DNA of 64,000 nt from contig NZ_PPFB01000001.1 of assembly GCF_002899455.1 (NCBI RefSeq), forward strand, positions 5,679,001 to 5,743,000, given 5' to 3'. The first letter of the stretch is position 1; the number at the start of each line of letters is the position of its first letter. The position numbers were made by a program, and so were the translations under genes. This document shows positions 62,809 through 64,000 of this stretch, in pieces. The DNA comes from Streptomyces sp. DH-12 (GTDB taxonomy: Bacteria; Actinomycetota; Actinomycetes; Streptomycetales; Streptomycetaceae). The notes under the pieces are model-generated. The model ran no database searches, was not told the origin of the DNA, and worked only from the letters and a program-made list of their open reading frames with translations.

Positions 62809-63810
62809 GTGGATGTTTCCCTGAACGTATGGGTCCTGACGATCGTGGGCCTGTGCGCCCTCATCGCCGCCGATTTCTTCATCGGCCGCAAGCCGCATGA
62901 CGTCTCCGTCAAGGAGGCCGGGATCTGGACCATCGTCTGGATCGTTCTGGCCGCGCTCTTCGGGCTCGGTCTGCTGGCCTTCGGCGGCGGCCAGCCGGCG
63001 GGCGAGTTCTTCGCCGGCTACATCACCGAGAAGTCGCTGAGCGTCGACAACCTCTTCGTCTTCGTCCTGATCATGGCGAAGTTCGCCGTGCCCTCGCAGT
63101 ACCAGCAGCGGGTGCTCCTCGTCGGAGTGCTCATCGCCCTGGTGCTGCGCGCGATCTTCATTGCCGCCGGCGCCGCCATCATCGCCAGCTTCTCCTGGGT
63201 GTTCTACATATTCGGCGCCTTCCTGATCTGGACCGCCTGGAAGCTCATCCAGGAGGCCAGGGCCGACGAGGAGGACGAGGAGTTCGAGGAGAACAAGCTC
63301 CTCAAGGCGGCCGAGCGCCGCTTCGGCGTGGCCGACCGCTACCACGGCACCAAGCTGTGGATCCAGCAGAACGGCAAGCGGGTCATGACCCCGATGCTCG
63401 TCGTCATGCTCGCCATCGGCTCCACCGACGTCCTGTTCGCGCTGGACTCGATCCCCGCGATCTTCGGTCTGACCCAGGACCCGTACATCGTCTTCACGGC
63501 GAACGCGTTCGCGCTGATGGGTCTGCGGCAGCTGTACTTCCTCATCGGCGGACTGCTGAAGAAGCTGGTCCACCTGTCCTACGGCCTGTCGATCATCCTG
63601 GGCTTCATCGGCGTGAAGCTGGTGCTGCACGCCCTGCACGAGTCGGGGGTGCACGTACCCGAGATCAGCATTCCGGTCTCCCTGGGCGTGATCTGCTCGG
63701 TGCTGATCGTCACCACGATCACCAGTCTCCGGGCGTCCCGGAAGCAGGCGCGGGCCGAGGCGGCCACCGGGCGGGCAGGGAGCCCCGAGAAGACCGACAT
63801 CGACGCCTGA
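62809..63810 (+). CDS. terC: TerC family integral membrane protein (Mn exporter type)
   Basis: 333 residues from GTG at 62809, with GGAGG 4 nt upstream; TTG at 62779 is an alternative. About eight or nine hydrophobic segments. Family marks are VWVLTIVGLCALIAADFF, the conserved ITEKSLSVDNLFVFVLI, VLRAIFIAAGAAII, LWIQQNGKRVMTPMLVVMLAIGSTDVLFALDSIPAIFGLTQDPYIVFTANAFALMGLR read in pieces, and GVKLVLHALHE. TerC/Alx proteins export manganese or help metalate exported enzymes. A manganese riboswitch upstream supports a metal-export role. Acidic loop ADEEDEEFEEN may bind metal. Confidence 0.95.
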   Translation: MDVSLNVWVLTIVGLCALIAADFFIGRKPHDVSVKEAGIWTIVWIVLAALFGLGLLAFGGGQPAGEFFAGYITEKSLSVDNLFVFVLIMAKFAVPSQYQQRVLLVGVLIALVLRAIFIAAGAAIIASFSWVFYIFGAFLIWTAWKLIQEARADEEDEEFEENKLLKAAERRFGVADRYHGTKLWIQQNGKRVMTPMLVVMLAIGSTDVLFALDSIPAIFGLTQDPYIVFTANAFALMGLRQLYFLIGGLLKKLVHLSYGLSIILGFIGVKLVLHALHESGVHVPEISIPVSLGVICSVLIVTTITSLRASRKQARAEAATGRAGSPEKTDIDA

Positions 63811-63837
63811 CCCCGTCGGACACCGGGAACACCGGGC

Positions 63838-63880
63838 ACCGGGAGCGAAGGGCAGCATGCCGCCGGCCTTCGCTCCCGGT
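63838..63880 (+). terminator. terC terminator
   Basis: ACCGGGAGCGAAGG (63838-63851) is exactly complementary to CCTTCGCTCCCGGT (63867-63880), with a 15-nt loop, 28 bp after the terC stop. Confidence 0.88.
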
Positions 63881-63943
63881 CCCGCACGTTCCAGCGCGCC
63901 GCCCCGGGCGGCGCCGACCGCAATCGACGAACACCAGGAGGAC

Positions 63944-64000
63944 ATGCGTGACCATGATGACCCCCAGACGATCAGGATCACGGAGCGGAAGGGGTCGCCG
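63944..64000 (+). CDS. Start of an unidentified gene (3' truncated by window end)
   Basis: ATG at 63944 opens a frame of 19 codons with mostly G/C third positions (MRDHDDPQTIRITERKGSP). AGGAGG at 63936-63941 is only 2 nt before it but 6 nt before GTG at 63948, which lies in another frame with poorer codon bias. The reading frame is therefore uncertain, though a gene clearly begins here. Too short to identify. Confidence 0.35.
   Translation, partial: MRDHDDPQTIRITERKGSP

Overview
The window is a stretch of the chromosomal core of a Streptomyces or very close actinomycete. The evidence is the GC-rich sequence, the G/C-biased third codon positions, the frequent GTG and TTG starts, leaderless genes with a -10 box just before the start codon, a WhiJ-type regulator module, and a familiar housekeeping set (gltD, pyk, pdtaR, livFGMHK, polA, rpsA, coaE, uvrB, terD/terC). 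I see no insertion sequence, prophage, CRISPR array or biosynthetic cluster.

Layout. 1-311 is the end of gltD. 406-3311 (minus) holds a GH46 chitosanase coupled to a rhomboid protease, then a zinc metalloprotease. 3412-10328 holds chorismate mutase, an aminopeptidase N, a Tat-exported 5'-nucleotidase and pyruvate kinase. 10348-11299 (minus) is an accessory island: a free-standing HTH plus LAGLIDADG protein, a strong hairpin and an odd tRNA with a CAA anticodon. PdtaR follows (11402-12061), then the livFGMHK branched-chain amino acid importer (12144-18048, minus). 18336-22314 (minus) carries two small envelope proteins, a hotdog thioesterase and a molybdopterin oxidoreductase. polA (22501-25227) lies next to a DUF4184 membrane protein, a lytic transglycosylase with a riboswitch-like leader and the helicase hrpB.

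31648-36569 carries a methyltransferase without a normal start codon, rpsA with a structured leader, a PAC2 protein, coaE and a TPR protein. 37003-41454 holds a methyltransferase, an S4 RNA-binding protein, a family 5 uracil-DNA glycosylase, a proline iminopeptidase and formaldehyde dehydrogenase. glpF-glpK (41894-44352) takes up and phosphorylates glycerol. 45693-49292 is a WhiJ-type module: anti-sigma-like ATPase, XRE/DUF5753 regulator, DUF397 protein and a SAM methyltransferase. Next come a decayed gltD copy, a DUF1772 protein, a kinase-like protein without a P-loop and a CBS protein. psuG-psuK (52486-54305) degrade pseudouridine. The right end has ogt, a glycerophosphodiesterase, an MHYT sensor, uvrB, terD, a TerD fused to an FtsK-like domain, and terC behind a manganese riboswitch.

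Points of most interest: the short-armed tRNA(CAA) with its HTH-LAGLIDADG neighbour and hairpin; the rhomboid-chitosanase pair, which suggests a protease with its own membrane-anchored substrate; the TerD-FtsK fusion without a Walker A; the divergent palindromes of the WhiJ-type module; and the rpsA leader, whose Shine-Dalgarno sequence lies inside a perfect stem. All functions are read from sequence; no database search was possible.
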